Assembly: GCA_045630965.1 (NCBI GenBank)
Contig: JAZQTU010000005.1
Coordinates: 34,576 to 98,575 of the forward strand
Direction: 5' to 3'
Source: HGM04593 sp045630965
GTDB taxonomy: Bacteria > Bacteroidota > Bacteroidia > Bacteroidales > Bacteroidaceae
DNA length: 64,000 nucleotides
Below, piece after piece: positions 1-8,302 of the stretch (position 1 is its first letter; each line of letters opens with the position of its first letter). The translations under genes and the position numbers were made by a program. The notes beneath the pieces are model-generated. The model had not been told where the DNA came from. It saw only the letters and a list, made by a program, of their open reading frames with translations, and ran no database searches.

Positions 1-54
1 GCTCCTCAAAAGGGAATAAATATCATCAACGGCAAGAAGGTGCTTGTGTTTTAA
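1..54 (+). CDS. C-terminal end of an unidentified secreted protein (partial)
   Basis: Frame 1 is open from the first base to a TAA at 52-54 and encodes APQKGINIINGKKVLVF. The ending (K/R)GI-(N/Y)-IINGxKV-V closely matches the last residues of the CotH-like protein at 53687-55102 (RGIYIINGVKVYV) and resembles the short beta-strand tails found at the C-termini of secreted Bacteroidota proteins. Nothing can be said about the rest of the protein. A hairpin terminator follows at 73. Confidence 0.6.
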   Translation, partial: APQKGINIINGKKVLVF

Positions 55-72
55 CATCAATTGCTTATAGAA

Positions 73-110
73 TAAAATAGTGCAGCCCTGTTGAGGACTG
101 CACTATTTTA
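73..110. terminator. Bidirectional hairpin terminator between convergent genes
   Basis: Two 13-nt arms, TAAAATAGTGCAG (73-85) and CTGCACTATTTTA (98-110), are perfectly complementary around a 12-nt loop. A-rich and T-rich outer ends serve as the tract in both directions. It lies between the partial gene on + and the SIMPL gene on -. Confidence 0.8.
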
Positions 111-123
111 TTGTTTGCTACAG

Positions 124-819
124 TTATTTGAGTTCAAATCTAACGTTTACCCCGAAACGGTAGTTCAGCTTACTTATTCCAAATTGTGTTGAAGAGGAAC
201 CGTCTTCCAAGGATGCATTCTCGATAACCATGGAACGTGTTTTGTATACCCTTGTCTGTGCTCCTTGAAACCAAGAACTTATACTTATAGCTTTCCCGGC
301 CTCCTGTCCAATGGCTTCTGCCAGAATTTTTGCTTCAATCTGTGCCTGTTGCATGGCTTCTACGGCCATTGATGCCTTAAGCTCCGTTTCTTTAGTGTAT
401 TTTGTTCTTATAAGTTCAATGTTTGATATCTGGCGCTCTTCAAGAGATGTTATCACCTGTTGCATTATTGCAATATCGTACAGTTTCAATGTGTATGTGG
501 CTTCTGTCTTTGGCTTTATACTTTTTGAAAACAGTTTATAGTCAACCTCGCTTCCCATGTAGTTGAGGGTAAGACATTCCGAAATGTCTATGCGGTTGGC
601 TCTCAATGCTCCTATCATTGAATTCTGTACTTCTTCAAGACTCTTTTTGCCTTTGTAGTCGTTTTCGCTAATCGTTATCTGCAAATACAACTCGTCAGGC
701 GTGACTTCCCGTTCGACAGTAGTGTTCAAGTCTATGTATGGTTCTGTCTGCGATTGGGACTTTGTCGGCAAAGTTGAAAACAGGCAAATTGTGATCAGTG
801 CTAAAATAGTTTTTTTCAT
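124..819 (-). CDS. SIMPL domain (DUF541) periplasmic protein
   Basis: A 231-residue protein with an N-terminal signal peptide (MKKTILALITICLF..., cleavage likely near residue 23) followed by one SIMPL/DUF541 domain. The domain opens with the usual beta-strand containing T-x-E-R-E-V-x-P-D-E (about 33-43) and the central helix is rich in Ala and Gln (about 145-170). The family is secreted or periplasmic; the E. coli relative YggE has been linked to lower oxidative stress, but the biochemical role is not settled. It is a lone gene, convergent with the partial gene to its left and followed upstream by the AraC gene in the same orientation across 95 bp. The family call is firm; a function is not claimed. 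Confidence 0.8.
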   Translation of the reverse strand: MKKTILALITICLFSTLPTKSQSQTEPYIDLNTTVEREVTPDELYLQITISENDYKGKKSLEEVQNSMIGALRANRIDISECLTLNYMGSEVDYKLFSKSIKPKTEATYTLKLYDIAIMQQVITSLEERQISNIELIRTKYTKETELKASMAVEAMQQAQIEAKILAEAIGQEAGKAISISSWFQGAQTRVYKTRSMVIENASLEDGSSSTQFGISKLNYRFGVNVRFELK

Positions 820-914
820 ATCAAGCCTCCTTTTTTAGAATAACTGAAGCAATTTGGTAAATGCTTTCGTATAAAACAACTTTTCTCTGTTTTTTTAACT
901 TTTTTTACTCCTGT

Positions 915-1829
915 TTAAGGATTCCTGTTTCCTTTTTTGCGGAACTCAAGAGGTGAAAAACCTGTTTTCTTTTTGAAGAATGTTGAGAACTGTCCAAGGC
1001 ATTCAAAGTGCAGTCTGTTCGAAATTTCAGCAATGCTTAGGTTTGTTGAGTAAAGCAATTCCTTGGCTCTGGATAGTTTCAGTTCCTGACGGTATTGTCC
1101 GGGAGATATTCCACAGTGTTTTTTGAATTCGCGTCGGAATAGGGAGTAGCTTGTTCCAAGTGAATTCGCAATCTCTTCAAGTTCAACCTTTCCAGCCATG
1201 TCTTCCTTCATTATGACTTTTGCCTGGTTTATTATACGCATTATATAGCTGTCGCCGTTGGAGTTGTTTACACTGGCATAATATACACGGCTTATCAATG
1301 ACAATGCAAGGCCTGAAACCAATTGCTGTAAACCTTTGTTATCTTCTGATATAATGTCAAAGATTTCATGATATGTACTTATTATGCGCTCATCTATTCC
1401 TACACGGAAAATACAGTTCTTGAAAGTGAAGAAACCATATTTTATCTTGTCGTCCATGTAAGTTCCGTTGAAACCAATCCAGTGGTCATCCCAGCCTGTA
1501 TCCGGGTCGGGAGCGAACGCGTGCCATTCTCCGGGAAACAGCATGAACATCATACCTGCTTCAATTTTTGTTCTTGAACAAGATGCGCTCTCAAAGTAAC
1601 CTGTTCCTCGGGTTATATATATAAGTTGGTATTCATTAAGGGTCCTGCGTCTGTTTTCTGGGAAATTGTAGCCTTCGGGGTGTGTCGAAAGCGGGTAGCT
1701 TTCCCCGGGGTGTACGTGCTGGAAGCCGGCTGTTGTCACAGAAAGTCCCCATGACATGTCACGTGGCGTTGCCTGCAGGTATTTGAAGTGCTCTACTTTT
1801 TTGTTTTCCTCAATATTGTTCTCTTTCAT
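915..1829 (-). CDS. AraC-family transcriptional regulator with cupin sensor domain
   Basis: A 304-residue protein. Residues about 40-150 form an AraC-type cupin sensing domain (HPxG..HP, ExxLIYITRGxGxFE-like strands, then a P-G-E-W-H turn). Residues about 200-300 carry the double helix-turn-helix: first HTH around LEEIANSLGTSYSLFRREFKK, second ending in the family signature F-S-T-F-F-K-K-x-T-G-F-S-P-L-E-F-R. This class usually activates sugar-uptake or catabolic genes in response to a small ligand. It is divergent from the porin at 1999, the natural candidate target, with 169 bp between the starts. The ligand is unknown. Confidence 0.88.
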   Translation of the reverse strand: MKENNIEENKKVEHFKYLQATPRDMSWGLSVTTAGFQHVHPGESYPLSTHPEGYNFPENRRRTLNEYQLIYITRGTGYFESASCSRTKIEAGMMFMLFPGEWHAFAPDPDTGWDDHWIGFNGTYMDDKIKYGFFTFKNCIFRVGIDERIISTYHEIFDIISEDNKGLQQLVSGLALSLISRVYYASVNNSNGDSYIMRIINQAKVIMKEDMAGKVELEEIANSLGTSYSLFRREFKKHCGISPGQYRQELKLSRAKELLYSTNLSIAEISNRLHFECLGQFSTFFKKKTGFSPLEFRKKGNRNP

Positions 1830-1903
1830 TGCTGGTGTGTATGATTAGTCTCTTTCTGTAAAGAAAATAAAAGTTTTCAATATTAAACCATTTTTGTCAA
1901 AAA

Positions 1904-1915
1904 ACAAAATTTTGT
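1904..1915. promoter_or_regulatory. Perfect 12-bp palindrome in the AraC/porin divergent region
   Basis: ACAAAATTTTGT is fully self-complementary and sits between the divergent AraC and porin genes, about 85 bp from either start. It could be an operator, but AraC proteins normally use direct repeats, and AT-rich palindromes of this size occur by chance. Confidence 0.25.
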
Positions 1916-1998
1916 AGCATAAATGAAATGTGGCGGTGTGTGCAGAACATTCTGTTGTCTGATATGTTTTTCATGTGTAAAACTTAAATAATGGTATT

Positions 1999-3282
1999 AT
2001 GAACAGAATTTCAAGAACTTTGCTGTTGTCGGCTATCTCTTTGTCGGCAATTGCGCCTGCTACGGCTCAGCGATGGGTTGAGATTGTGGAGGAGGCAACT
2101 CCCGTAATCTGTATAAGTGAGACTGTCAACGAGGCTCCTGATGTCGTGGAGATTTTCCAGAACACACAGAGCGGTTACTATCATGATGCGCGTGCTCCAC
2201 GTTTTGTGCTTGTCGACCAAGAGGGCAAGTGGGGATTGGGTATCGGAGGATACTTGCAAGCCAAAATTGAGTATGATTTTGACAGGGCCGTTGACAATGT
2301 CGACTTCTTGCCGTCGGCCATCTATGGTAAAGGAGGTCCTACAAGCCAGTTCCGTATGGATATGACCAACTCCACGTTGTTTATGAAGTTGGTGGGAAAG
2401 AGCCGCTTCTTGGGTGACTTTGTTGTTTATACATCGGGAAACTGGCGAGGAAGCGGATTGGGATTTCAATTGCTGAACGCATATATGAGTACAAAATATC
2501 TTAAATTCGGATATGGTGTAGGTACATTCATGGATATCAATGCCGTTCCTACAACTATCGATTACGGTGGCGCCTGCGGTATGACCTTCTATCGTACAAC
2601 ACAGGTGATGTTGCAGTACTGCTTCGATTGGGGACTCTCAATGGGTGTAGCTATAGAGAATCCTTCTGTCAACATGGAACGTAATGACTTGGTCGGTACC
2701 GATGTGCAACGTATTCCCAATGTCCCGGTATATATCCAATATAATCTAAAAGGTAACATAAATAATCATATACGTCTTGGTGCTGTTATGAGGGATATGT
2801 ATTACACCGACAAAGTCAATGGCAACAACTCTGACAAGGTAGGCTGGGGTGCCCAGGCAAGTTTGCTCGCAACAATGGGCGGTTTTCAACTCAAAGGACA
2901 GTATACTATAGGTGAAGGTATCGGATCTTTGGTTAACAACATTTCGAATGTGGGCATGGATATTGTGCCTGATCCTGAAACGCCGGGTAAAGCCATGCTG
3001 TTGATGAATGAAAGCTGGTATGCTGGTCTTCAATACAATTTTACTAAAGATTTCATGATATCTGCCATGTATAGCCAGACTGGGCTTCATTCGCGTAACG
3101 GGTATGCGGAATATAATCCTGGAGCATCACGTAAAGGGCAATATCTTGTTGCCAATGCCATATATAATTTGAATAAGAATCTTCAGATAGGTGTTGAGTA
3201 TCTTCATGGTTGGAGAACCAATTTTGACGATAAGGTCTACAATGCCAACCGTGTCAATCTTTCGGCACGATACGATTTCTAA
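1999..3282 (+). CDS. Outer-membrane beta-barrel porin (DcaP-like)
   Basis: A 427-residue protein with a signal peptide (MNRISRTLLLSAISLSAIAPATAQ, cleavage near residue 23), a short acidic linker, then alternating amphipathic strands to a C-terminal aromatic residue (…VNLSARYDF), as needed for BAM insertion. Strands such as GIGGYLQAKIEYDF (about 75-90) and FRMDMTNSTLFMKLVG resemble the DcaP/porin family of Bacteroidota. It should form a trimeric or monomeric channel for small solutes. The divergent AraC gene suggests substrate-dependent induction. The PiT phosphate transporter follows on the same strand after a strong terminator, so the two are probably separate units. Confidence 0.75.
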   Translation: MNRISRTLLLSAISLSAIAPATAQRWVEIVEEATPVICISETVNEAPDVVEIFQNTQSGYYHDARAPRFVLVDQEGKWGLGIGGYLQAKIEYDFDRAVDNVDFLPSAIYGKGGPTSQFRMDMTNSTLFMKLVGKSRFLGDFVVYTSGNWRGSGLGFQLLNAYMSTKYLKFGYGVGTFMDINAVPTTIDYGGACGMTFYRTTQVMLQYCFDWGLSMGVAIENPSVNMERNDLVGTDVQRIPNVPVYIQYNLKGNINNHIRLGAVMRDMYYTDKVNGNNSDKVGWGAQASLLATMGGFQLKGQYTIGEGIGSLVNNISNVGMDIVPDPETPGKAMLLMNESWYAGLQYNFTKDFMISAMYSQTGLHSRNGYAEYNPGASRKGQYLVANAIYNLNKNLQIGVEYLHGWRTNFDDKVYNANRVNLSARYDF

Positions 3283-3304
3283 GAAACGGTGTCATTGTAA
3301 TTGG

Positions 3305-3333
3305 GGGCGCACTATTCATGTGTGCCCTTTTTT
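3305..3333 (+). terminator. Intrinsic terminator after the porin
   Basis: Arms GGGCGCAC (3305-3312) and GTGTGCCC (3320-3327) enclose a 7-nt loop, with one G-T pair, and six T residues follow immediately. It lies 22 bp past the porin stop codon. Confidence 0.88.
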
Positions 3334-3388
3334 CTTGTGATATTTTCAGTCTAAAATATTTTGCATATTAAAATGAATGTTTATTTTT

Positions 3389-3418
3389 GTAACAATTTCG
3401 TAACATCGCGTAATGTTG
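3389..3418 (+). promoter_or_regulatory. Possible Pho-box-like repeats upstream of the PiT transporter
   Basis: GTAAC at 3389 and GTAAC at 3400 are 11 bp apart, and GTAAT follows at 3410. A near-consensus -7 box, TAATGTTG, lies at 3411-3418. The 11-bp phasing matches what is seen more clearly at 14469 and 19215, but the distance from the repeats to the -7 box is different here, so this site is less certain. Confidence 0.35.
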
Positions 3419-3461
3419 CGTGGCTGTTATGGCAAGTAAATAATAAACTACATAATATTTT

Positions 3462-5774
3462 ATGGACTTCTTAAATGGCATAGTTTCCTATGTGTCGGCA
3501 TTGAGTTCAATCGAACTCTGCTATCTTTTTGTGGTATTGTTCATGTTCACTTTGGCTATCATTGACCTTACAGTCGGTGTAAGTAATGACGCTGTGAATT
3601 TTTTAAGTGCAGCAGTCGGCTCCAGAGCAGCAAAGATTAAACATGTGCTTATTGTTGCAGCAATAGGAGTGTTTGTCGGTGCTTCTTTCAGTAGCGGTAT
3701 GATGGATGTTGCTCGACATGGTATATTCAATCCTAATTATTTCTCCTTTGAGAGTGTTATGTGCATATACCTTGCTGTAGTTATAAGTGATGTATTCTTG
3801 CTTGACTTGTTCAACTCACTTGGATTGCCTACATCAACGACAGTGTCTATGGTATTTGAACTTCTTGGAGCATCATTTGTGACAGCACTTATAAGTTTGG
3901 GTGGTAATGGGTTGTCAATGCTTAATACAGGAAGGGCTATGACAATTATAATTTCCATATTTCTTTCCGTTGCTATTGCTTTCCTCTTTGGTTTGCTTGT
4001 TCAATGGTTGTCCCGTTTGATTTTTACATTCCATTATCGCAAGAATCTTGGACGTAAAATAGGTATTTATGGAGGCTTTGCTACAACTGCAATAGTCTAT
4101 TTCATGCTGGTTAAGGGACTGAAAGGTAGCGCTATTATTGGTTTTTTACCTGATAATATCAAAAGTTTTATCTTTGAGGAGACCGGTATGTTCCTTATGT
4201 GTGCATTTGCATTCTTTACCCTACTAATGCAGTTGTTGCATTGGTGCAAAGTGAATGTGCTCAAGATTGTAGTTCTTATGGGTACCTTCTCGCTTGCTAT
4301 GGCATTTGCCGGCAATGACCTTGTAAACTTTATCGGTGTTACTCTTGCCGGTTTTGAGTCTTTCAAGGATCTGGTTGCCAACGGAAATGGTGCTGTAGAT
4401 ACATTTATGATGCATTCACTTGCTGAATCTGCAAAAACGAATGTTCTGTTTTTGGTTGGTGCCGGTGCAATTATGGTATATGCCTTGTTTACAAGCAAGA
4501 AGGCACGCAAGGTATTGCAGACATCAATAGACCTTTCAAGCCAGCAGGACGAGGGTAATGAAATGTTCGGAACTTCATCAATAGCACGTAATATGGTACG
4601 CGCGGTGGCAAAAATGGTGGATTCTGTTCAGCGAAAGACACCACGTAGTGTGAAAAATTGGATTGCTAAACGTTTTGCACCATTGGAAGAACGTGAGGAT
4701 GTTGCATTTGACCTTGTACGTGCATCAGTAAATCTTGTACTTGCAGGTCTTCTCATCGCTTTGGGTACCTCTTTGAAACTACCTCTTTCTACTACATACG
4801 TTACATTCATGGTAGGTATGGGTTCTTCACTTGCCGACCGTGCCTGGGGACGTGAGAGTGCTGTATATCGTGTAACAGGAGTCGTTTCTGTTGTCGGTGG
4901 CTGGTTCATCACTGCCGGAGCCGCATTCATCATTGCTGCGCTTGTGGCAACGATAATGAATTATGGTGGTGTTGTTGCCATGTACATAATGATTGCTTTG
5001 GTAATCTATCTGTTGGTTCGTAGCCATGTGCAGTACAACAAGAAAAAGAACGAAGAGAAGGTCGACAAGAAAATGGAAATTATTCTCAAGTCGGACAATC
5101 AGGAAGAAATTTGGGAGAATCTTGTCTCTCATGCTGCAGACACATTGTCACATACATTGTCATTCTCTGCAGACACATACAAGAATATGTTCGACTCATT
5201 CTCAAAGGATTCTTTACGTCCTCTCAAGGGCTCTTTGATAAAGATTGTTGAAGAAAAGGCATTCATGAAGAAGGAGCGCCGTTCCGAAACACGCGGTTTG
5301 CAGCGTTTGGAGCAGAATATGGCTTTTGAACGCAGTACATGGTATCATTTGTGTACAAATAGCTGCCAGCAGATGCTCAATACATTGACACGTATCGGTG
5401 AACCAATGAAGGAACATGCCGAGAACAGTTTCAATCCATTGTCAAAGCAATATGTTGATGAGTTTATGCCATACTGCTGCGATATATATAATGTGTTGAA
5501 GAATATTGATGCAATTATAAAGACTGGTGACTTTACAACTGCTGACGAGGTGTCTACAAGAGCTAAGGATCTCAAGCATGAGCTTGCAACCTTGCGTAAG
5601 ACACAGACACAGCGTTTGCACCAGAGCCAGGGTAGTCTTCGCGTAGACTTTGTATATCTTAACTTGATTCAGGAGTCACATGAGTTGCTCAGTGAGGTTC
5701 GTAACCTCTTGCGTGGTGGCAGAAAACTTTTCGCTCCGCTCATGAATGAGCATGTAGCGATTAAAGAGAAATGA
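3462..5774 (+). CDS. PiT-family inorganic phosphate transporter with C-terminal PhoU-like region
   Basis: A 770-residue inner-membrane protein. The first half of the PiT fold contains the signature around residues 27-50 (DLTVGVSNDAVNFL), and the second is around GNDLVNFIGVTLAG (about 285) and the later segment with SLKLPLSTTYV (about 440). About ten to twelve membrane segments run to residue 525. Residues about 540-770 are soluble, helical and charged and resemble PhoU, a layout usual in Bacteroidota PiT proteins. It should import phosphate, probably driven by protons or sodium. Other phosphate systems in the window are Pst at 15630 and Na/Pi at 19275. Upstream 11-bp repeats hint at phosphate control. 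Confidence 0.88.
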   Translation: MDFLNGIVSYVSALSSIELCYLFVVLFMFTLAIIDLTVGVSNDAVNFLSAAVGSRAAKIKHVLIVAAIGVFVGASFSSGMMDVARHGIFNPNYFSFESVMCIYLAVVISDVFLLDLFNSLGLPTSTTVSMVFELLGASFVTALISLGGNGLSMLNTGRAMTIIISIFLSVAIAFLFGLLVQWLSRLIFTFHYRKNLGRKIGIYGGFATTAIVYFMLVKGLKGSAIIGFLPDNIKSFIFEETGMFLMCAFAFFTLLMQLLHWCKVNVLKIVVLMGTFSLAMAFAGNDLVNFIGVTLAGFESFKDLVANGNGAVDTFMMHSLAESAKTNVLFLVGAGAIMVYALFTSKKARKVLQTSIDLSSQQDEGNEMFGTSSIARNMVRAVAKMVDSVQRKTPRSVKNWIAKRFAPLEEREDVAFDLVRASVNLVLAGLLIALGTSLKLPLSTTYVTFMVGMGSSLADRAWGRESAVYRVTGVVSVVGGWFITAGAAFIIAALVATIMNYGGVVAMYIMIALVIYLLVRSHVQYNKKKNEEKVDKKMEIILKSDNQEEIWENLVSHAADTLSHTLSFSADTYKNMFDSFSKDSLRPLKGSLIKIVEEKAFMKKERRSETRGLQRLEQNMAFERSTWYHLCTNSCQQMLNTLTRIGEPMKEHAENSFNPLSKQYVDEFMPYCCDIYNVLKNIDAIIKTGDFTTADEVSTRAKDLKHELATLRKTQTQRLHQSQGSLRVDFVYLNLIQESHELLSEVRNLLRGGRKLFAPLMNEHVAIKEK

Positions 5775-5800
5775 TAACGCTTGGTCGTTGAATATAATAG

Positions 5801-5850
5801 GCAGTCGGCATAGCGTCGGTTTATAATAATCGCTCTTTGCCGGCTGCTTT
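5801..5850 (+). terminator. Hairpin terminator after the PiT gene
   Basis: GCAGTCGGCA (5801-5810) pairs with TGCCGGCTGC (5838-5847) with one G-T pair, and TTT follows. The 27-nt loop is long, so strength is uncertain. Confidence 0.6.
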
Positions 5851-5863
5851 ATATACGGCAATA

Positions 5864-5871
5864 TAGCTTTG
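5864..5871 (+). promoter_or_regulatory. -7 box of the nfo promoter
   Basis: TAGCTTTG matches the Bacteroidota consensus TAnnTTTG exactly and lies 22 bp before the nfo start codon. No clear TTTG -33 element at 19-21 bp was seen. Confidence 0.55.
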
Positions 5872-5893
5872 TTTAACAGTAAAAAATATTGTA

Positions 5894-6727
5894 ATGAAAT
5901 ATCTTGGAGCACATGTATCGGCAAGCGGTGGCGTAGAGAATGCACCGCTGAATGCCAAGGAAATAGGAGCGAATGCATTCGCTCTGTTCACAAAGAACCA
6001 GCGTCAGTGGGTGTCGGCTCCTTTGACGGAAAAAAGTATAGCTCAGTTTAAGGATAACTGTAACAATGGTGGTTTTGATGCCTCGTATATCATGCCTCAT
6101 GACAGTTATCTTATAAATCTTGGTAATCCCGACGAGGAGGCAATACAAAAATCTCGGGCTGCATTCATTGATGAGATGCAACGTTGCGAACAATTGGGGC
6201 TTAAAATGCTGAACTTCCACCCGGGAAGCCATCTGAATAAGATTTCGGTAGAGCAGTGTCTTGATGAGATTGCGGCAAATATTAACTTGGCTCTTGAAAA
6301 AACAAGTGGTGTTACAGCTGTTATAGAGAATACAGCGGGGCAGGGCAGTAATGTTGGCAACCGTTTTGAGGAGATACGTTATATCATTGATCGTGTCAAT
6401 GACAAGAGTCGGGTAGGAGTCTGTATCGATACTTGTCACACATACTCGGCCGGTTATGATATCGTCAATGATTATGACGGAGTCTTCGATGAGTTTGAAC
6501 GTATTGTAGGTTTTCAATATCTAAAAGGTATCCACCTCAACGATACAAAGAAACCGCTTGGCTCTCGTGTTGACAGACATGGAAGTATAGGACTGGGCTT
6601 GCTTGGTATGGATTTCTTCAAGCGTTTCATGAAGGATCCACGTTTCGACAATATGCCAATAGTTCTTGAAACACCTGATGAAAGCCGTTGGGCTGACGAA
6701 ATAGCTCTGTTGCGTAGCTTTGAGTAA
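5894..6727 (+). CDS. nfo: Deoxyribonuclease IV (AP endonuclease, Nfo)
   Basis: A 277-residue member of the endonuclease IV family, of normal length. It is a TIM-barrel, three-zinc enzyme that cuts 5' to abasic sites in base excision repair. Motifs visible: start LGAHVSASGGVENA (4-17), NFHPGSH (about 108-114) with metal-binding His, the VIENTAGQG motif (about 141-150) with metal-binding Glu, CIDTCHTYSAGYD (about 178-190) with Asp and His ligands, HLNDTKKPLGSRVDRHGSIG (about 216-235), and ETPDES near the end. It has its own promoter and terminator and appears monocistronic. Confidence 0.96.
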   Translation: MKYLGAHVSASGGVENAPLNAKEIGANAFALFTKNQRQWVSAPLTEKSIAQFKDNCNNGGFDASYIMPHDSYLINLGNPDEEAIQKSRAAFIDEMQRCEQLGLKMLNFHPGSHLNKISVEQCLDEIAANINLALEKTSGVTAVIENTAGQGSNVGNRFEEIRYIIDRVNDKSRVGVCIDTCHTYSAGYDIVNDYDGVFDEFERIVGFQYLKGIHLNDTKKPLGSRVDRHGSIGLGLLGMDFFKRFMKDPRFDNMPIVLETPDESRWADEIALLRSFE

Positions 6728-6731
6728 CATG

Positions 6732-6772
6732 AATATCGGGTTTGTAAATAATTTGCAAACCCGATATTTTGT
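6732..6772 (+). terminator. Strong hairpin terminator after nfo
   Basis: AATATCGGGTTTG (6732-6744) and CAAACCCGATATT (6756-6768) are perfectly complementary 13-nt arms with an 11-nt loop, followed by TTGTT. The hairpin begins 4 bp past the nfo stop and overlaps the next promoter. Confidence 0.85.
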
Positions 6773-6782
6773 TATACTTTTG
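6752..6782 (+). promoter_or_regulatory. yhhQ promoter, -33 element inside the nfo terminator
   Basis: TTTG at 6752-6755, a 19-bp spacer, then TACTTTTG at 6775-6782 is an exact match to the Bacteroidota sigma-ABfr consensus. The -33 box lies in the loop and right arm of the nfo terminator. The inferred transcription start near 6789 leaves a leader of about 15 nt before the ATG at 6804. Confidence 0.75.
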
Positions 6783-6803
6783 TGGCGAAATAAAACAAAT
6801 CTT

Positions 6804-7487
6804 ATGAATAAGGTATCGGAAAACCCTTTCAAAAACCGAGCATACGGCGAAATGCCGTTGATGGTTGTATCCACTCTCTTTGTTACTCTTTACCTGGTTT
6901 CCAATGTGATGGCGGTAAAGGTAATCAGTATCCTTGGAATTCCCTGTTTTGATGCAGGAACAATAACCTTCCCTTTTGCTTACATGCTTGGTGACGTGCT
7001 TACAGAAATCTGGGGCTATCGCACAGCGCGTAAAGTAATATGGATGACATTCCTCTGTAACATAATCATGGTTGTGTGCACACAGGTTGGTGTGTGGTTG
7101 CCGTCGATAGATTATCTTGACGAAACAGCTGTTGCCTATAACAGAATATTTACATATGTTCCGCGTATCGTGCTCGGCTCATTGGTCGGTTTTCTCATGG
7201 GAGAGTTGTCCAATGCATGGCTCATGGAGCGTATAAAGGCAAAGACAAACGGCCGTTTCTTGTGGGTCCGTACAATCGGAAGTTCTGTAGTGGGATATCT
7301 GTTCGATACATTGCCCTTTGTGATTATAGCTTTCGCAGGTGTGTTGACAGTCAAGGATATTCTGCAGATGATAGCTGTGCAATATTTCATGAAACTTGCG
7401 ATTGAGGTCTTCTTTGGTACGCCTATGGCATATTCAGTGATTGTACTGTTGAAACGTAAAGTCCTTAATATACGACACAATGGATAG
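6804..7487 (+). CDS. yhhQ: Queuosine precursor transporter YhhQ (DUF165, QPTR)
   Basis: A 227-residue inner-membrane protein with about six membrane segments. The family signature is clear: LVSNVMAVKVI (about 24-34), FDAGTITFPFAYMLGDVLTEIWGYR (near 48-72) and the C-terminal amphipathic segment with KLAIEVFFGTPM. YhhQ proteins import queuosine precursors (preQ0, preQ1 or queuine). The ATG at 6804 is chosen because an upstream in-frame TTG start would place the nfo terminator and the yhhQ promoter inside the gene. The last 8 bp overlap the radical SAM gene, indicating translational coupling. Confidence 0.9.
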   Translation: MNKVSENPFKNRAYGEMPLMVVSTLFVTLYLVSNVMAVKVISILGIPCFDAGTITFPFAYMLGDVLTEIWGYRTARKVIWMTFLCNIIMVVCTQVGVWLPSIDYLDETAVAYNRIFTYVPRIVLGSLVGFLMGELSNAWLMERIKAKTNGRFLWVRTIGSSVVGYLFDTLPFVIIAFAGVLTVKDILQMIAVQYFMKLAIEVFFGTPMAYSVIVLLKRKVLNIRHNG

Positions 7488-8163
7488 GTATTCGTTGATA
7501 CATACAAAATTGCCCCGCGAGTTTGTTCTCCTGCAAGGTAAGGGCTGCCGTTGGGGAAAATGTACATTCTGTAACTATCATCTTGATGTCAGCGGCAATC
7601 CATTCGAGGTGAACAGGTCTGTCCTTGAACAGGTAACCGGAGTTTACGGTGTCCTTGATATTATAAACTCCGGCTCAGCAATGGAACTGGACGATGCAAC
7701 TGTTGAGCTTATAAAAAAGGTGGTACATGAAAAGTGTATACATACATTGTGGTTCGAGGCTCATTTTATGTATCGCAACAAACTCGATGATTTTGCAAGG
7801 CAGTTTGCCCCAACTGTGGTTAAGTTCCGTTGTGGAGTAGAGAGTTTTTCTCCTGAACAACGTAATCGTTGGAACAAGGGTATTCCATCTTGGGTAACAC
7901 CGGCCGACGTTGCACAGCATTTCAAGGGAATATGCCTGCTGTGCTGCACCGATGACGATTCACGTGAACATATTGTCAGGGATATTGAAACGGCTCAACA
8001 CCATTTTGAATACTTCAGTGTGAATCTTTTCTGCAATAACGGGACAGCGGTGAAACGTAATGACGAACTGGTGGAATGGTTCAAAACAGAAGTTTATCCT
8101 CGGATAAAGGATAATCCGTCAATAGAAGTGCTTGTTGACAACACCGATTTAGGTGTAGGTTAA
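7480..8163 (+). CDS. Short radical SAM protein, candidate queuine lyase (QueL-like)
   Basis: A 227-residue protein with a cysteine cluster near residue 23 (GCRWGKCTFCNY) spaced C-x4-C-x2-C rather than the usual C-x3-C-x2-C. It is far shorter than most radical SAM enzymes. The body contains GVESFSPEQRNRWNKG, typical of a radical SAM barrel strand, and a Cys pair CLLCC (about 151-155). Its start codon lies inside yhhQ (8-bp overlap). Known biology: in some Clostridia, YhhQ works with QueL, a small non-canonical radical SAM enzyme that releases queuine from a queuosine phosphate. The pairing here suggests the same salvage route. This is inference from context and motif; another radical SAM activity is possible. 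Confidence 0.6.
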   Translation: MDRYSLIHTKLPREFVLLQGKGCRWGKCTFCNYHLDVSGNPFEVNRSVLEQVTGVYGVLDIINSGSAMELDDATVELIKKVVHEKCIHTLWFEAHFMYRNKLDDFARQFAPTVVKFRCGVESFSPEQRNRWNKGIPSWVTPADVAQHFKGICLLCCTDDDSREHIVRDIETAQHHFEYFSVNLFCNNGTAVKRNDELVEWFKTEVYPRIKDNPSIEVLVDNTDLGVG

Positions 8164-8224
8164 TCCTGTTTCTAAAAGAATATTTACGTTTTCAGGTAGT
8201 GTGTTAAAAATGGTTAACAATAGA

Positions 8225-8246
8225 AATATTTTCCATTGGAAATATT
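8225..8246. promoter_or_regulatory. Inverted repeat upstream of the MarR gene, possible operator
   Basis: AATATTTTCC (8225-8234) and GGAAATATT (8238-8246) form a near-perfect inverted repeat with one extra T and a 3-bp centre. It sits 57 bp before the MarR start codon, where an autoregulatory MarR operator is commonly found. Confidence 0.45.
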
Positions 8247-8302
8247 ATTTTGTTTGAATTAATTATTTTCTTTGCATAGGATAAAAAGAAAAACAATTTC
8301 CT

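Noticed and set aside
2011..2469. 152-residue minus-strand frame opposite the porin
   Set aside because: A shadow of a strongly coding porin gene; no start context and no family match.
6720..6803. N-terminal extension of YhhQ from a TTG at 6720
   Set aside because: It spans the nfo terminator and the yhhQ promoter; the ATG at 6804 gives the normal family length.
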